A DNA stretch of 64,000 nucleotides, from contig NZ_BCTZ01000014.1 in the NCBI RefSeq assembly GCF_001591025.1, positions 1 to 64,000 on the forward strand, written 5' to 3'. The notes beneath the pieces are model-generated. The model had not been told where the DNA came from, did not search any database, and worked only from the letters and a program-made list of their open reading frames with translations. The position numbers were made by a program, and so were the translations under genes. The first letter of the stretch is position 1; each line of letters begins with the position of its first letter. Of this stretch, positions 1 through 9,387 are shown in pieces. Source of the stretch: Sphingomonas soli NBRC 100801. GTDB lineage: Bacteria > Pseudomonadota > Alphaproteobacteria > Sphingomonadales > Sphingomonadaceae.

Positions 1-98
1 GGGGGGGGGTTATTCGCCCCAAGCGAGACGGTATCGCTGGTGGAGGCTACCCCTCCGTCAGCCTAACGGCTGCCACCTCCCCCTCCGGGGGAGGAATT
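1..98. repeat. GC-rich dispersed repeat at window edge
   Basis: The window opens with nine G residues. From about 37 there is a composite palindromic stretch: a GGTGGAGG arm, a hairpin around CAGCC-taac-GGCTG, and CCTCCCCCTCCGGGGGAGG close to the stop of the FAH-family gene. Similar CTCCCCC/GGGGGAGG material recurs near 3085-3135, 47014-47040 and 58130-58264, so this looks like a member of a dispersed repeat family of the kind common in sphingomonad intergenic regions. It could act as a bidirectional terminator for the minus-strand gene ending at 108. No gene is seen in 1-107. Confidence 0.5.
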
Positions 99-107
99 AT
101 CCCGCCC

Positions 108-779
108 TCACCCCGGAAACGAAACCTCCAGCCGCTTATCCAAAACCTCGGCAATCACTGCCTGCCCCGGCTGCACCGGCCCCACTCCCGCAGGTGTGCC
201 GGTGAAGATCAGATCCCCCGGTGCCAGCCTGACATAGGTCGAAAGCGTTGCGATGATCTCGCTCACGTTCCAGATCATGTCCGAAAGGTCACCGGTCTGG
301 CGCACCGCGCCGTCCACGGAGAGGGTGATCGCGCCTGCGGCCGGCACCGCGCCACGGCGGATCGCGCTCACCGGTGCGGACTGGTCGAAGCCCTTGGCCA
401 TGTCCCACGGACGCCCGGCCTTCTTCGCCGCTGCCTGCAAGTCGCGCCGCGTGAAATCGATCCCCACCGCCCAGCCGAACACGGAATCCAGCGCATCGCC
501 TACCGAAATGTCCGCCCCGCCCGCGCCCAGCGCGATCACCAGCTCGACCTCATGGTGCAGATCCTGCGTGCGCGGCGGAAAGGCGAGCACGCTGCCATTC
601 TCGACCACCGCATCGGCGGGCTTGGAGAAGAAGAACGGCGCTTCCCGCTCGGGATTGCTTCCCATCTCGCGGGCATGATCGGCATAATTCTGTCCGACGC
701 AGAAGATCCGCCGCACCGGAAAGCGTTCGTCCGAGCCTTCGATGGCGACACTCGGGATGGTCAGCGTGGGAATCTGCAT
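108..779 (-). CDS. Fumarylacetoacetate hydrolase (FAH) family protein
   Basis: A 223-residue single-domain FAH fold enzyme, the size of the FAHD1/fumarylpyruvate hydrolase/acylpyruvase branch rather than the longer true fumarylacetoacetases. The N-terminal part has FCVGQNYADHAREMG (about 26-40), then HHEVELVI (75-82) supplying the metal-binding acidic residues E77 and E79, with D108 in GIDFT as the likely third, and the C-terminal GDLIFTGTPAGVGP signature of the family. Known members cleave C-C bonds of beta-diketo acids in aromatic catabolism or decarboxylate oxaloacetate; the substrate here cannot be read. The start chosen at 779 (MQIPTLTIP) matches the family N-terminus. The reading frame is open upstream to 1109 but that extension is Pro/Arg-rich and crosses a terminator hairpin, so it is rejected. 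Confidence 0.88.
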   Translation of the reverse strand: MQIPTLTIPSVAIEGSDERFPVRRIFCVGQNYADHAREMGSNPEREAPFFFSKPADAVVENGSVLAFPPRTQDLHHEVELVIALGAGGADISVGDALDSVFGWAVGIDFTRRDLQAAAKKAGRPWDMAKGFDQSAPVSAIRRGAVPAAGAITLSVDGAVRQTGDLSDMIWNVSEIIATLSTYVRLAPGDLIFTGTPAGVGPVQPGQAVIAEVLDKRLEVSFPG

Positions 780-880
780 GCGCGGGCCCTTATAGGTTCG
801 CCCCGGAAATAGCCCGAGCCGCGCCGCTGGCAAGCGCCCACCCCTCCAAAGAAGAACAACACCCCAAAACGAAGAAGGCC

Positions 881-904
881 GCCGGAACCCATCTGGGCTC
901 CGGC
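881..904 (-). terminator. Rho-independent terminator of the structured unit
   Basis: Stem GCCGGAGCCC / GGGTTCCGGC around an AGAT loop, ten pairs with one G.U on the minus strand, followed on that strand by GGCCTTCTTCGTTTT and further T-rich sequence. It separates the short-ORF transcript from the downstream FAH-family gene. Confidence 0.65.
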
Positions 905-1044
905 GACCTCCGACATGGTCAGCGGCCGGATTGTTCCAGCCCGGGAGACCAGGCGGACCGCTTTGCTTCAGCTTCCTGCCGTTGTTTGGAGGAGGATACC
1001 TCCCGGCACGATTACGGATGGAGGGCTTCCACCCGCGCTTCCGC

Positions 1045-1101
1045 TCAGCGGTGCGTCTCCCGAACGAACTGAACCGACCCCATTGCTGAACCATGAGACA
1101 T
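1045..1101 (-). CDS. 18-residue short ORF with perfect Shine-Dalgarno
   Basis: Encodes MSHGSAMGSVQFVRETHR followed by TGA. It is preceded by AAAGGAGGTGATCCG, a full complement of the 3' end of 16S rRNA, placed 7 nt before ATG, the strongest ribosome-binding site in the window. No signal peptide, hydrophobic segment or run of one amino acid is present, so a classical amino-acid attenuator is not indicated. It sits between a 5' hairpin and several downstream stems ending in a terminator. It could be a leader peptide, a functional microprotein, or a device that places ribosomes on a structured RNA. That it is translated is inferred only from the ribosome-binding site. Confidence 0.45.
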   Translation of the reverse strand: MSHGSAMGSVQFVRETHR

Positions 1102-1154
1102 CGGATCACCTCCTTTCGCTAGTTGAAACGGCGCACCCTTCTGGGCGCGCCAAC

Positions 1155-1183
1155 ATACTGAATCAGCGCGAGTCGCAGCACAA
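1155..1183 (-). promoter_or_regulatory. Candidate promoter of the structured unit
   Basis: On the minus strand a -35-like TTGTGC (1178-1183) and a -10-like CAGTAT (1155-1160) are separated by 17 nt. Transcription would begin about 1148, at or inside the first hairpin (1130-1151), so that palindrome could instead be an operator. Both hexamers are imperfect. Confidence 0.3.
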
Positions 1184-1236
1184 GGCTTGTATTAATTTAG
1201 TTTGCCGTCAGAATCAGAACTTCGGGCCTGTCGCGC

Positions 1237-1779
1237 TCAGCGGCAATCTTCCGCCACGCGCAATATCTCGGGCCATGCCGGCACCACCAGATCCGCCGCG
1301 CCGCCCCCTTGCACCACGAAGCGCCCGCGGCTGAATCCGATCGAATCCACCAGCGGATCGCGCGGGGCCAGTTCCACTGCGGCATAGGATGGCGTGCCCC
1401 CGGTCGGCAGCGCATTCAGCGTCTTGCGATCGGTCGAGGTGCGCACGGTCAGCGCTCCCGGCGCGTCGCTCCGGCGAGAGAGATACAGCCGCCCGCGCGC
1501 CTTGTCGCAGCGCAGGGTAAGCTCCGCCTCCGCGCCGGCCTGTCCATATAAGGCGATGCTGCCGCGATCGTCCTGCCGGTAGGCCCAGGTCCCCGGCGTC
1601 AGCGGCCAGTCGCGCCAGTCCCCGCTCAGGCTGGGCGTCGGCGAAGGCGTCGGTGCGGGCGCGGGGGCCGGTGCGGGCGTGGGCGCAGGGGCTGGCGGCG
1701 CAGGCTGGGGCACCACAGCCGGTTCTGCACAGGAAGCGAGCGCAAGCAGCGCAATCGAAGCGGAAAACAGGCGGCGCAT
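1237..1779 (-). CDS. Small proline-rich lipoprotein, unknown function
   Basis: A 180-residue protein with an N-terminal lipoprotein signal (MRRLFSASIALLALASC, lipidated Cys about residue 17) followed by a Pro/Ala/Thr linker (about 22-50) and a mature domain beginning SGDWRDWPLTPGTWAYRQ. The mature part resembles small sphingomonad envelope proteins that carry a beta-rich domain, but I do not recognise a named family. The ATG at 1779 is preferred over the frame's earliest start because it gives a canonical lipobox. The adjacent GH5 lipoprotein upstream on the same strand has the same design (lipobox, Ser/Pro spacer, globular domain); the two may be co-transcribed with a 77-nt gap. Confidence 0.7.
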   Translation of the reverse strand: MRRLFSASIALLALASCAEPAVVPQPAPPAPAPTPAPAPAPAPTPSPTPSLSGDWRDWPLTPGTWAYRQDDRGSIALYGQAGAEAELTLRCDKARGRLYLSRRSDAPGALTVRTSTDRKTLNALPTGGTPSYAAVELAPRDPLVDSIGFSRGRFVVQGGGAADLVVPAWPEILRVAEDCR

Positions 1780-1856
1780 TCCCCGGCTTATGCGGGAAGT
1801 CGCCCGCCGCCTCAACCCGCCCGGGTCATTGCGGCCCCATCATTGCAGCCCGCCCC

Positions 1857-2987
1857 TCACTGCAGTGTAGTCGTCGTCCGGATCGCCTCGACCATGCCCG
1901 GCACCCAGGCCCCGCCGTCGCGCAGGCGGAAGGTGTTGGTATAGGCCCAGGCGCAGCTCTGCACCCCGATCGATGCATAGGCCGCGCTAATCGTGCCGTA
2001 ATATTTGATCCGCTCGGATACCGGCACGCCGCTCACATCGTTCGCGCCATATTCGCCGACGAACACGCTGCGCCCGGTTCGCGTCATGAAATCGCGCACC
2101 TTCTGCAGATTGGCGTCGAGCTCGGCATAGTCCGCCGCGCTGCCGAAGGTGCGGCCCAGCGGCGGCGTGGGCGTCACCCAGGTCGCGCCCTGATGGGTGA
2201 AGTTGAACGGGTCATAGGTGTGGATCGTCGGCACCACATAGGGGTCGGCGGGGATCGCCAGCGTGGCGAGCGAATTCACCCCGCTCCAATTCTGCCCGCC
2301 CACGATCACCGGGCGCGTCGGATTGGTCGCGCGCACATAAGCGAGCGCGGGCGCGAGGATCCCGGCCAGATTGCTGTCGTTCAGCGCGCCGTTCGGCTCG
2401 TTCATCAGCTCGAACCACAGGCTCGCCACCGGATAGCCCGCAAATTCCGCCGCGATCTGCTTCCACAATTCGGCAAAGCGCGTCGCATGCGCGGCGGGCG
2501 CGGTCGCCATTTCCTCATAATGGTGGAGGTTGAGCATGACGTTGAGGCCCGCCGCCCGCGCCGCGTCCACCACGTGGCGCACCCGCGCCATCCACGCCGC
2601 GTCGATCGTATAGGGCGCCACCGCCAGCGCATGCGCCGACCAGCGCACCGGCAGCCGGATCGTGTCGAATCCCGCCGCCTTGATGATCGCAAAGTCGCCA
2701 TCCACGATCGCGCGGCCCCAATCGCCTTCGTTCGGCGGCTCCAGATGGTTGCCCATGTTCACGCATTTGCCGACGGGGATCGAGATGCCGGTGGTCGGGC
2801 GAAACGCGGCGACGGGCGTATAGCTGGGCGTCGGGCTGGCCGTTGCGGAGGGCGAGGGCGAGGGAGACGGCGATGCCGAAGCAGATGGCGCGGGCGTCGG
2901 CGAAACCACCGATCCTCCCGCGCTCGCGCCACCGCTGCACGCCACCAGCGCCAGCACCAACAGACTCGAAAATCCCGGATTGCGCAT
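1857..2987 (-). CDS. GH5-family glycoside hydrolase lipoprotein (cellulase-like)
   Basis: A 376-residue surface or periplasmic glycosidase. A lipobox ends at Cys17 (LVLALVAC), then a Ser/Pro/Ala spacer (about 28-57) and a TIM-barrel of glycoside hydrolase family 5: GKCVNMGNHLEPPNEGDWG near the barrel entry, GFDTIRLPVRWS (about 106-117), LHHY, the acid/base glutamate in WFELMNEPNG (E197) and the nucleophile glutamate in FVGEYGAND (E312). Known GH5 members with this layout cleave beta-1,4-glucans or mannans; the exact substrate is open. No carbohydrate-binding module is present. Start set at 2987 because it yields the lipoprotein signal. Confidence 0.85.
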   Translation of the reverse strand: MRNPGFSSLLVLALVACSGGASAGGSVVSPTPAPSASASPSPSPSPSATASPTPSYTPVAAFRPTTGISIPVGKCVNMGNHLEPPNEGDWGRAIVDGDFAIIKAAGFDTIRLPVRWSAHALAVAPYTIDAAWMARVRHVVDAARAAGLNVMLNLHHYEEMATAPAAHATRFAELWKQIAAEFAGYPVASLWFELMNEPNGALNDSNLAGILAPALAYVRATNPTRPVIVGGQNWSGVNSLATLAIPADPYVVPTIHTYDPFNFTHQGATWVTPTPPLGRTFGSAADYAELDANLQKVRDFMTRTGRSVFVGEYGANDVSGVPVSERIKYYGTISAAYASIGVQSCAWAYTNTFRLRDGGAWVPGMVEAIRTTTTLQ

Positions 2988-3084
2988 CACGCCCCTCCCC
3001 CAAAGCCCGCGCGCCCGGTCCACGCCGCCGCGTCAGTCAACGCTGACTGTTAGCGGTAACCACGGCACAAGGAAAGCCGCGCAT

Positions 3085-3205
3085 TCCTCCCCCGGAAGGG
3101 GGGGCCGCGCCCGCAGGGCGTGGTGGAGGGGTAGGGGCGGCGGCTGCTCCTGCCAGAGGAGACGCCCCCACCGTCATCCCCGCGAAAGCGGGGACCCAGG
3201 GCTAT
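3085..3205. repeat. Two dispersed repeats between GH5 gene and uvrB
   Basis: The 245-nt gap 2988-3232 contains a CCTCCCCC...GGGGG / GGTGGAGGGG palindromic block (about 3085-3135) and a half-element of the TCCCCGC-gaaa-GCGGGGA repeat (3173-3200). The second type recurs as complete inverted pairs at 56161-56240 and 58711-58790. No other gene or regulatory signal is visible here. Confidence 0.6.
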
Positions 3206-3232
3206 AAAGCGACACCCCAAGGAGAAATGCGA

Positions 3233-5416
<2,184 letters not shown>

Positions 5417-5624
5417 GGGAGAACATATGGGGGACGATTCGAGGGTGCGCAATTGGCGGCCGTCCAGCCTGTGGGGCTATTGCGGTCGCCGTCACGGGCC
5501 TGCATAAATCCCTCGCCCGTTCGCCCCCGCGACGGGGCCGCATGTTGGTGGAGCGAGCGCGTGACGACCGCTTGTCCATCCTTCGCGCGGACTGCCCAAT
5601 CCCCTCCCTCGGAAGGTCTCCCCC
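5417..5624. promoter_or_regulatory. Divergent intergenic region uvrB / S9 peptidase
   Basis: A 208-nt region that must hold promoters for both divergent genes. No convincing -35/-10 pair or LexA-type box was recognised by eye. GGAAGGTCTCCCCC precedes the peptidase ATG. Confidence 0.25.
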
Positions 5625-7937
5625 ATGCGTCTGATCGCTTGCTGCTTCCTGGCTTCCCTCCTCGCTGGCACGGCGACAGCGCAACAGCGCCCGGTAGTTA
5701 CCGACGCCGATTACACGCGCGCCACGCACCAGCTGGGTCCCTGGACCGCGCCGCTGGTCGATCATGTGGTGCGCAATGCGCATTGGATCGATGCGCGGCG
5801 CTTCTGGTATGTCGATACGGACCGGGGCGTGCCGACGATCATGCTGGGCGACGCGGACAAGGGCACGAAGGCGCCGGCCTTTGAGACGGCGGCGCTGCTG
5901 GGATCGCTGAATGCGGCCGGGCTGAAGGAACGCGACGCGACCAAGCTCTATTTCGACCGTTTCGAGCCGGATTTCGACAAGAACCGCGCAACCCTGGGTG
6001 TTCGCGGCGAGCGATATGACTGCGCATTGGCGGCGCCCTATGCCTGCACGGGAGCGCCCGCGCCGCAGCGCGGCAAGGCCCAGGGCGTGCTCTCCCCGGA
6101 TGGCAAGCGCGCGGCCTTCCTGCGCGACTGGAACCTGTGGATCCGCGATGTGGACACGGGGGCGGAGCGGCAGCTGACGACCGATGGCGTAAAGGATTTC
6201 GGCTACGCGACGGACAATGCCGGCTGGAAGCGTTCGGACCAGGCGATCGTGATCTGGTCGCCTGACTCGAAGAAGCTGGCGACCTTCCAGCAGGACCAGC
6301 GCGCGGTGGCCGACTTCACGACCACGACCACCCAGGTTGGCCACTCACGCACCGAAACCTGGAAATACCCGTTCGTCGGCGACGAGGAGATCTTCAAGAT
6401 CCACCGCGTGATCGTCGACGTGGACAATGCGCAGGTGGTCCGCCTGAAAATGGCCGTGGACCTGCATCGGTCGTCGCTGTGCGACGACATCGTCTGCGAT
6501 GGCGATGCGCAGGACATGCAATGGTCGAAGGACGGCAAGACGCTCGCCTTCGTCTCGACCTCGCGCGATCACAAGATCGAGACGGTGCGCATCGCCGATG
6601 CCGCCACCGGGGCCGTGCGCGACGTCTTTACCGAGACCGTGCCGACCTATTTCGACAGCGGCTACAATGACGAAGGCATCAACTGGCGCTATCTGTCCGA
6701 GCGCGGCGAGATCCTCTGGTGGTCGCAGCGCAGCGATTGGGGCCATTATTATCTCTACAGCGCCGCGACCGGCAAACTCATCCGGCAGGTGACGCAGGGG
6801 CAGTGGAACGTCGATCACCCCGTCCATATCGACGAACGCAGCGGCAAGATGCTGATCGCCGCCGTCGGCCGCGAACGGGGGGTCGATCCCTATTATCGCA
6901 GCATCTACGCGGTGAACCTGAATGGCGGCACGCCCAGGCTGCTGACGCCCGAGAAGCAGGATCACATCGCGATCCCGTCCAGCGACGGTCGCTATTTCGT
7001 CAACATCTATTCGACGCCGCAGGAGCCGCAGACCGCGGTGCTGCGCCGTGCGGACGGATCGGTGGTCCAGCAGCTGGCGAAGGGCGACATCACCCGGCTG
7101 CGGGCGGCGGGCTGGCAGGCGCCGGAGAACATCGCGGTCAAGTGCAGCGACGGCAAGACGCTGTGCTACGGCCTGCTGTTCAAGCCGGCGGGGCTCGATC
7201 CGCAGCGCAAATACCCGGTCATCGACTATATCTATCCGGGGCCGTTCATGGGAACCATCCCCTCCCGGCAGTTCTCGGCGGCGATGGGGGACATGGGTGC
7301 ATTGGCACAGCTGGGCTTCGCCGCCGTGGCGATCGACGGGATGGGAACGCCGCGCCGGTCGAAGGCCTTCCAGGACTATTATTACCGCAACATGGGCGAG
7401 CAGGCCGTTCCCGATCAGATGACCGGCATCCAGGATCTCGCCACGCGCACCCCGTGGATCGATCTCGATCGCGTCGGCATCTGGGGCCATTCGGGCGGCG
7501 GCAATGCGACCGCCGCGGCGATGTTCCGCTATCCCGATTTCTTCAAGGTCGGCATCGCCGAGAGCGGCAACCACGACAACCGCAACTATGAGGACGATTA
7601 TTACGAACGATATCTGGGGCTGCTGGAGCGTAATGGCGACAAGACCAATTACGATGTGCAGGCCAATCAGGACCTCGCCGGAAACCTGAAGGGCAAGCTC
7701 CTCCTGGCGCACGGGATGCTCGACGACAATGTGCCGGTCTCATCGACGCTGCTGGTGGTCGATGCGCTGCAAAAGGCGAACAAGGATTTCGACCTGATCC
7801 TGTTTCCGCGCGCGCGCCACGGCTTTGGCGACATGAGCGCTTACATGATGCGCCGCCGCTGGGACTATTTCGTCGAACATCTGATGGGCGCGACGCCGCC
7901 GAAGGAGTTCGCCATCAAGATGCCCGGGGCGCGATAG
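5625..7937 (+). CDS. Secreted S9 family (dipeptidyl peptidase IV-like) peptidase
   Basis: A 770-residue serine peptidase of the prolyl oligopeptidase clan. Residues 1-19 form a signal peptide ending TATAQ, so it acts in the periplasm or outside the cell. The N-terminal half is a beta-propeller typical of DPP IV (S9B). The C-terminal alpha/beta-hydrolase domain carries GHSGGG with the nucleophile Ser623, the acid in GMLDDNVP (about 700) and the catalytic His732 in ARHGFGD. Family members release Xaa-Pro dipeptides from peptide N-termini, consistent with scavenging of protein. It is monocistronic, followed by hairpins at 7969-8011. Confidence 0.92.
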   Translation: MRLIACCFLASLLAGTATAQQRPVVTDADYTRATHQLGPWTAPLVDHVVRNAHWIDARRFWYVDTDRGVPTIMLGDADKGTKAPAFETAALLGSLNAAGLKERDATKLYFDRFEPDFDKNRATLGVRGERYDCALAAPYACTGAPAPQRGKAQGVLSPDGKRAAFLRDWNLWIRDVDTGAERQLTTDGVKDFGYATDNAGWKRSDQAIVIWSPDSKKLATFQQDQRAVADFTTTTTQVGHSRTETWKYPFVGDEEIFKIHRVIVDVDNAQVVRLKMAVDLHRSSLCDDIVCDGDAQDMQWSKDGKTLAFVSTSRDHKIETVRIADAATGAVRDVFTETVPTYFDSGYNDEGINWRYLSERGEILWWSQRSDWGHYYLYSAATGKLIRQVTQGQWNVDHPVHIDERSGKMLIAAVGRERGVDPYYRSIYAVNLNGGTPRLLTPEKQDHIAIPSSDGRYFVNIYSTPQEPQTAVLRRADGSVVQQLAKGDITRLRAAGWQAPENIAVKCSDGKTLCYGLLFKPAGLDPQRKYPVIDYIYPGPFMGTIPSRQFSAAMGDMGALAQLGFAAVAIDGMGTPRRSKAFQDYYYRNMGEQAVPDQMTGIQDLATRTPWIDLDRVGIWGHSGGGNATAAAMFRYPDFFKVGIAESGNHDNRNYEDDYYERYLGLLERNGDKTNYDVQANQDLAGNLKGKLLLAHGMLDDNVPVSSTLLVVDALQKANKDFDLILFPRARHGFGDMSAYMMRRRWDYFVEHLMGATPPKEFAIKMPGAR

Positions 7938-7968
7938 GCAAGTCTGCGCAACCCGCATGTGGAGGCCC

Positions 7969-8011
7969 GGACCGCATCAGCCGTGCGGTCCAGGCGGCAC
8001 CCCACGCCGCC
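7969..8011 (+). terminator. Tandem hairpins after the S9 peptidase
   Basis: Two adjacent perfect stems: GGACCGCA/TGCGGTCC (7969-7991, 7-nt loop) and GGCGGC/GCCGCC (7993-8011, 7-nt loop). There is no U-tract, so they are terminator-like or protective structures rather than a clear intrinsic terminator. The dispersed multi-box element begins directly after the second stem. Confidence 0.4.
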
Positions 8012-8235
8012 CTTGCAATGTAGGATTTCGCCTGCTTACGTCACCCGGCAAGGGGTCCATCCAGCCCCTGCCGGCTCTTTCAGATCGTCGATCTCCCGCC
8101 GCCGTTCCGCCCGCGCAAAACTACGCGAGCACGCCGCATGGACTCACACCCGGATCAAACGCCCGTCAATCAACGGTGTCCGCATCGCGCGCCGCAGCGC
8201 AAACGCCGTTCTTGGTGTCACCTTAGTGTCACCTT
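8012..8235 (+). repeat. Multi-box dispersed element, copy 1
   Basis: This element fills most of the 353-nt gap 7938-8290. It has a 26-nt conserved box A starting CTTGCAATGTAGGATTT (8012-8037), a hairpin CCGGCA-a-GGGG/CCCC-TGCCGG (8045-8074), box B GCTCTTT-N-A-N-ATCGTC (8074-8089), a variable middle of about 115 nt, and box C from CGTTCTTGG (8207-8235) containing the tandem repeat GTGTCACCTTAGTGTCACC. A second copy with the same boxes in the same order lies at 54290-54440 in the opposite orientation with a shorter, different middle. The hairpin followed by CTCTTT resembles a terminator. Function unknown: candidates are a small RNA family, a mobile non-coding repeat or a protein-binding array. 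Confidence 0.6.
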
Positions 8236-8250
8236 CCGCGCCACAAACCA

Positions 8251-8278
8251 GCCGGGAGCGGCCCTCGCCGCTCCCGGC
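8251..8278 (-). terminator. Terminator of the OmpA-family gene
   Basis: A perfect 11-bp stem GCCGGGAGCGG/CCGCTCCCGGC with a 6-nt loop, starting 13 nt after the stop codon of the minus-strand OmpA-family gene and followed on that strand by TGGTTTGTGG. The U-tract is weak. Confidence 0.6.
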
Positions 8279-8290
8279 CGCATCACCTGA

Positions 8291-9169
8291 TCAAAGTCCG
8301 TCGACGCTCTTCGACACCAGCACGTTCACCGCGACACGGCGGTTCAGCGCCTTGCCTTCCTCGGTGTCGTTCGGGGCCAGCGGGTCCGCCGTCGCCATGC
8401 CGGTCGGCGTCAGCATGCGATAGGGCTTCCAGCCGCATTTCTGCTGGAGGAAGTTGATCACCCGGGCCGCGCGCTTCTCGCTCAGCGCCTGGTTGATGTC
8501 CTCATTGCCGGTCGAATCGGTATAGCCGACCACCAGCAGCAGCGCATTGTCGGTCGCCTCGGCCGATTGCGCGGCCTGGCACAAAGCGGCCTTGTCCTCG
8601 GACGAGATGTCCGCCTTGCCGGTGTCGAAATGCACGTTGGTCGTGTTCTTGATATTGTATTTGTCGATATCGCCCAGCCGGCTGCGCAGCCCTTCGGTCG
8701 CGGCGGTCTGTTCGGCAAAGCCCTGCGCGGTGCCGCTCCGGATCATGCCGGCCACCTTCAGGTCGGTCTTCTTGAAGCTGATCTGGGTCGCGACCAGATC
8801 GCCGCCGCCATCGGGCGCTTGCAGCGTCTTGGCGGTGATCGGCAGGCCGTTGAGCAGCGAATCGGTCGCCAGCTTGCTGCGGCTGCCGAACAGGCCGCCG
8901 CCCGCCTTGATCCGGGTGGCGTCGGTCAGCGCGATGATCACGCTGCGGCCATCGGCGGTGTTCACCTTGATCCGGTCGCCGCTCCGCGCGACGATCGTGC
9001 CCTTCACCTCGGGGCCGCGCACGGTTGCGGCGGCTTCGGGCGCGGGCACGCCGGTCACCAGGATGTTATTGTCCTGCGGGGATTGGTCCTGCGCCAGCGC
9101 GCTGCCGGTGGACAAGGCCATCGCGGCAAACAGGGCACCGATCGCCGGACTTCGGGATATGACACGCAT
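8291..9169 (-). CDS. OmpA-family outer membrane/peptidoglycan-binding protein
   Basis: A 292-residue exported protein. A signal peptide (about 1-26, ending GSALAQ) is followed by a beta-rich N-terminal region (VKGTIVARSGDRIKVNTADG, about 55-75, resembling the DUF5666 type), a middle segment, and a C-terminal OmpA domain (about 180-288) with VHFDTGKADIS, the peptidoglycan-contacting GYTDSTGNEDINQALSEKRAARV and a final NRRVAVNVLV strand. Two cysteines in the OmpA domain could form a disulfide. There is no eight-stranded porin-like barrel. It probably links the envelope to murein. Start 9169 follows a GGAG ribosome-binding site and gives a clean signal peptide; the longer upstream frame has no such feature. 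Confidence 0.88.
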   Translation of the reverse strand: MRVISRSPAIGALFAAMALSTGSALAQDQSPQDNNILVTGVPAPEAAATVRGPEVKGTIVARSGDRIKVNTADGRSVIIALTDATRIKAGGGLFGSRSKLATDSLLNGLPITAKTLQAPDGGGDLVATQISFKKTDLKVAGMIRSGTAQGFAEQTAATEGLRSRLGDIDKYNIKNTTNVHFDTGKADISSEDKAALCQAAQSAEATDNALLLVVGYTDSTGNEDINQALSEKRAARVINFLQQKCGWKPYRMLTPTGMATADPLAPNDTEEGKALNRRVAVNVLVSKSVDGL

Positions 9170-9387
9170 AGGAAACTCCGAAATAGCCCGCCCCGGCCGC
9201 GGCATGCCTGTTCGGAAAAACCTGTCTGGCAGATGAACATGATGGGTGAAGCGGTGCCTGGGCCGGGTGGCCGGAGCCCCCCGCGCGGCGAAGCGATGCG
9301 GCCGGGCGCGGCATGCGCTGCCGATCCGGGCGATTGCCTCCCCGCCGGTTATCGTCTGTAAGGCGTTGAACGATAGGGAGATGGAAT

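Larger units (their letters stand above)
866..1150 (-). ncRNA. Candidate structured RNA / leader with embedded short ORF
   Basis: A roughly 285-nt minus-strand unit inside a 457-nt gap without a conventional gene. Reading 5' to 3' on the minus strand: a 9-pair hairpin with AGAA loop (1130-1151), a perfect anti-16S Shine-Dalgarno and an 18-codon ORF (1045-1101), a 7-bp stem with one G.U pair (GGGTGGA/TCCATCC), a GGAGG-TAT-CCTCC hairpin enclosed by TGCCG/CGGCA, a stem AGCGG-T-CCG pairing CGG-CCGCT, and a 10-pair terminator hairpin (881-904). The wobble pairs in three stems are G.U only if the minus strand is the RNA, which supports that orientation. It may be an independent small RNA/mRNA or a leader attenuating the FAH-family gene that starts 87 nt beyond the terminator. 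I do not recognise a named RNA family. Confidence 0.5.

Noticed and set aside
780..1109. N-terminal extension of the FAH-family gene through the upstream gap
   Set aside because: It would cross an intrinsic terminator and several RNA stems, is Pro/Arg/Gly-rich and is absent from the family's usual N-terminus.
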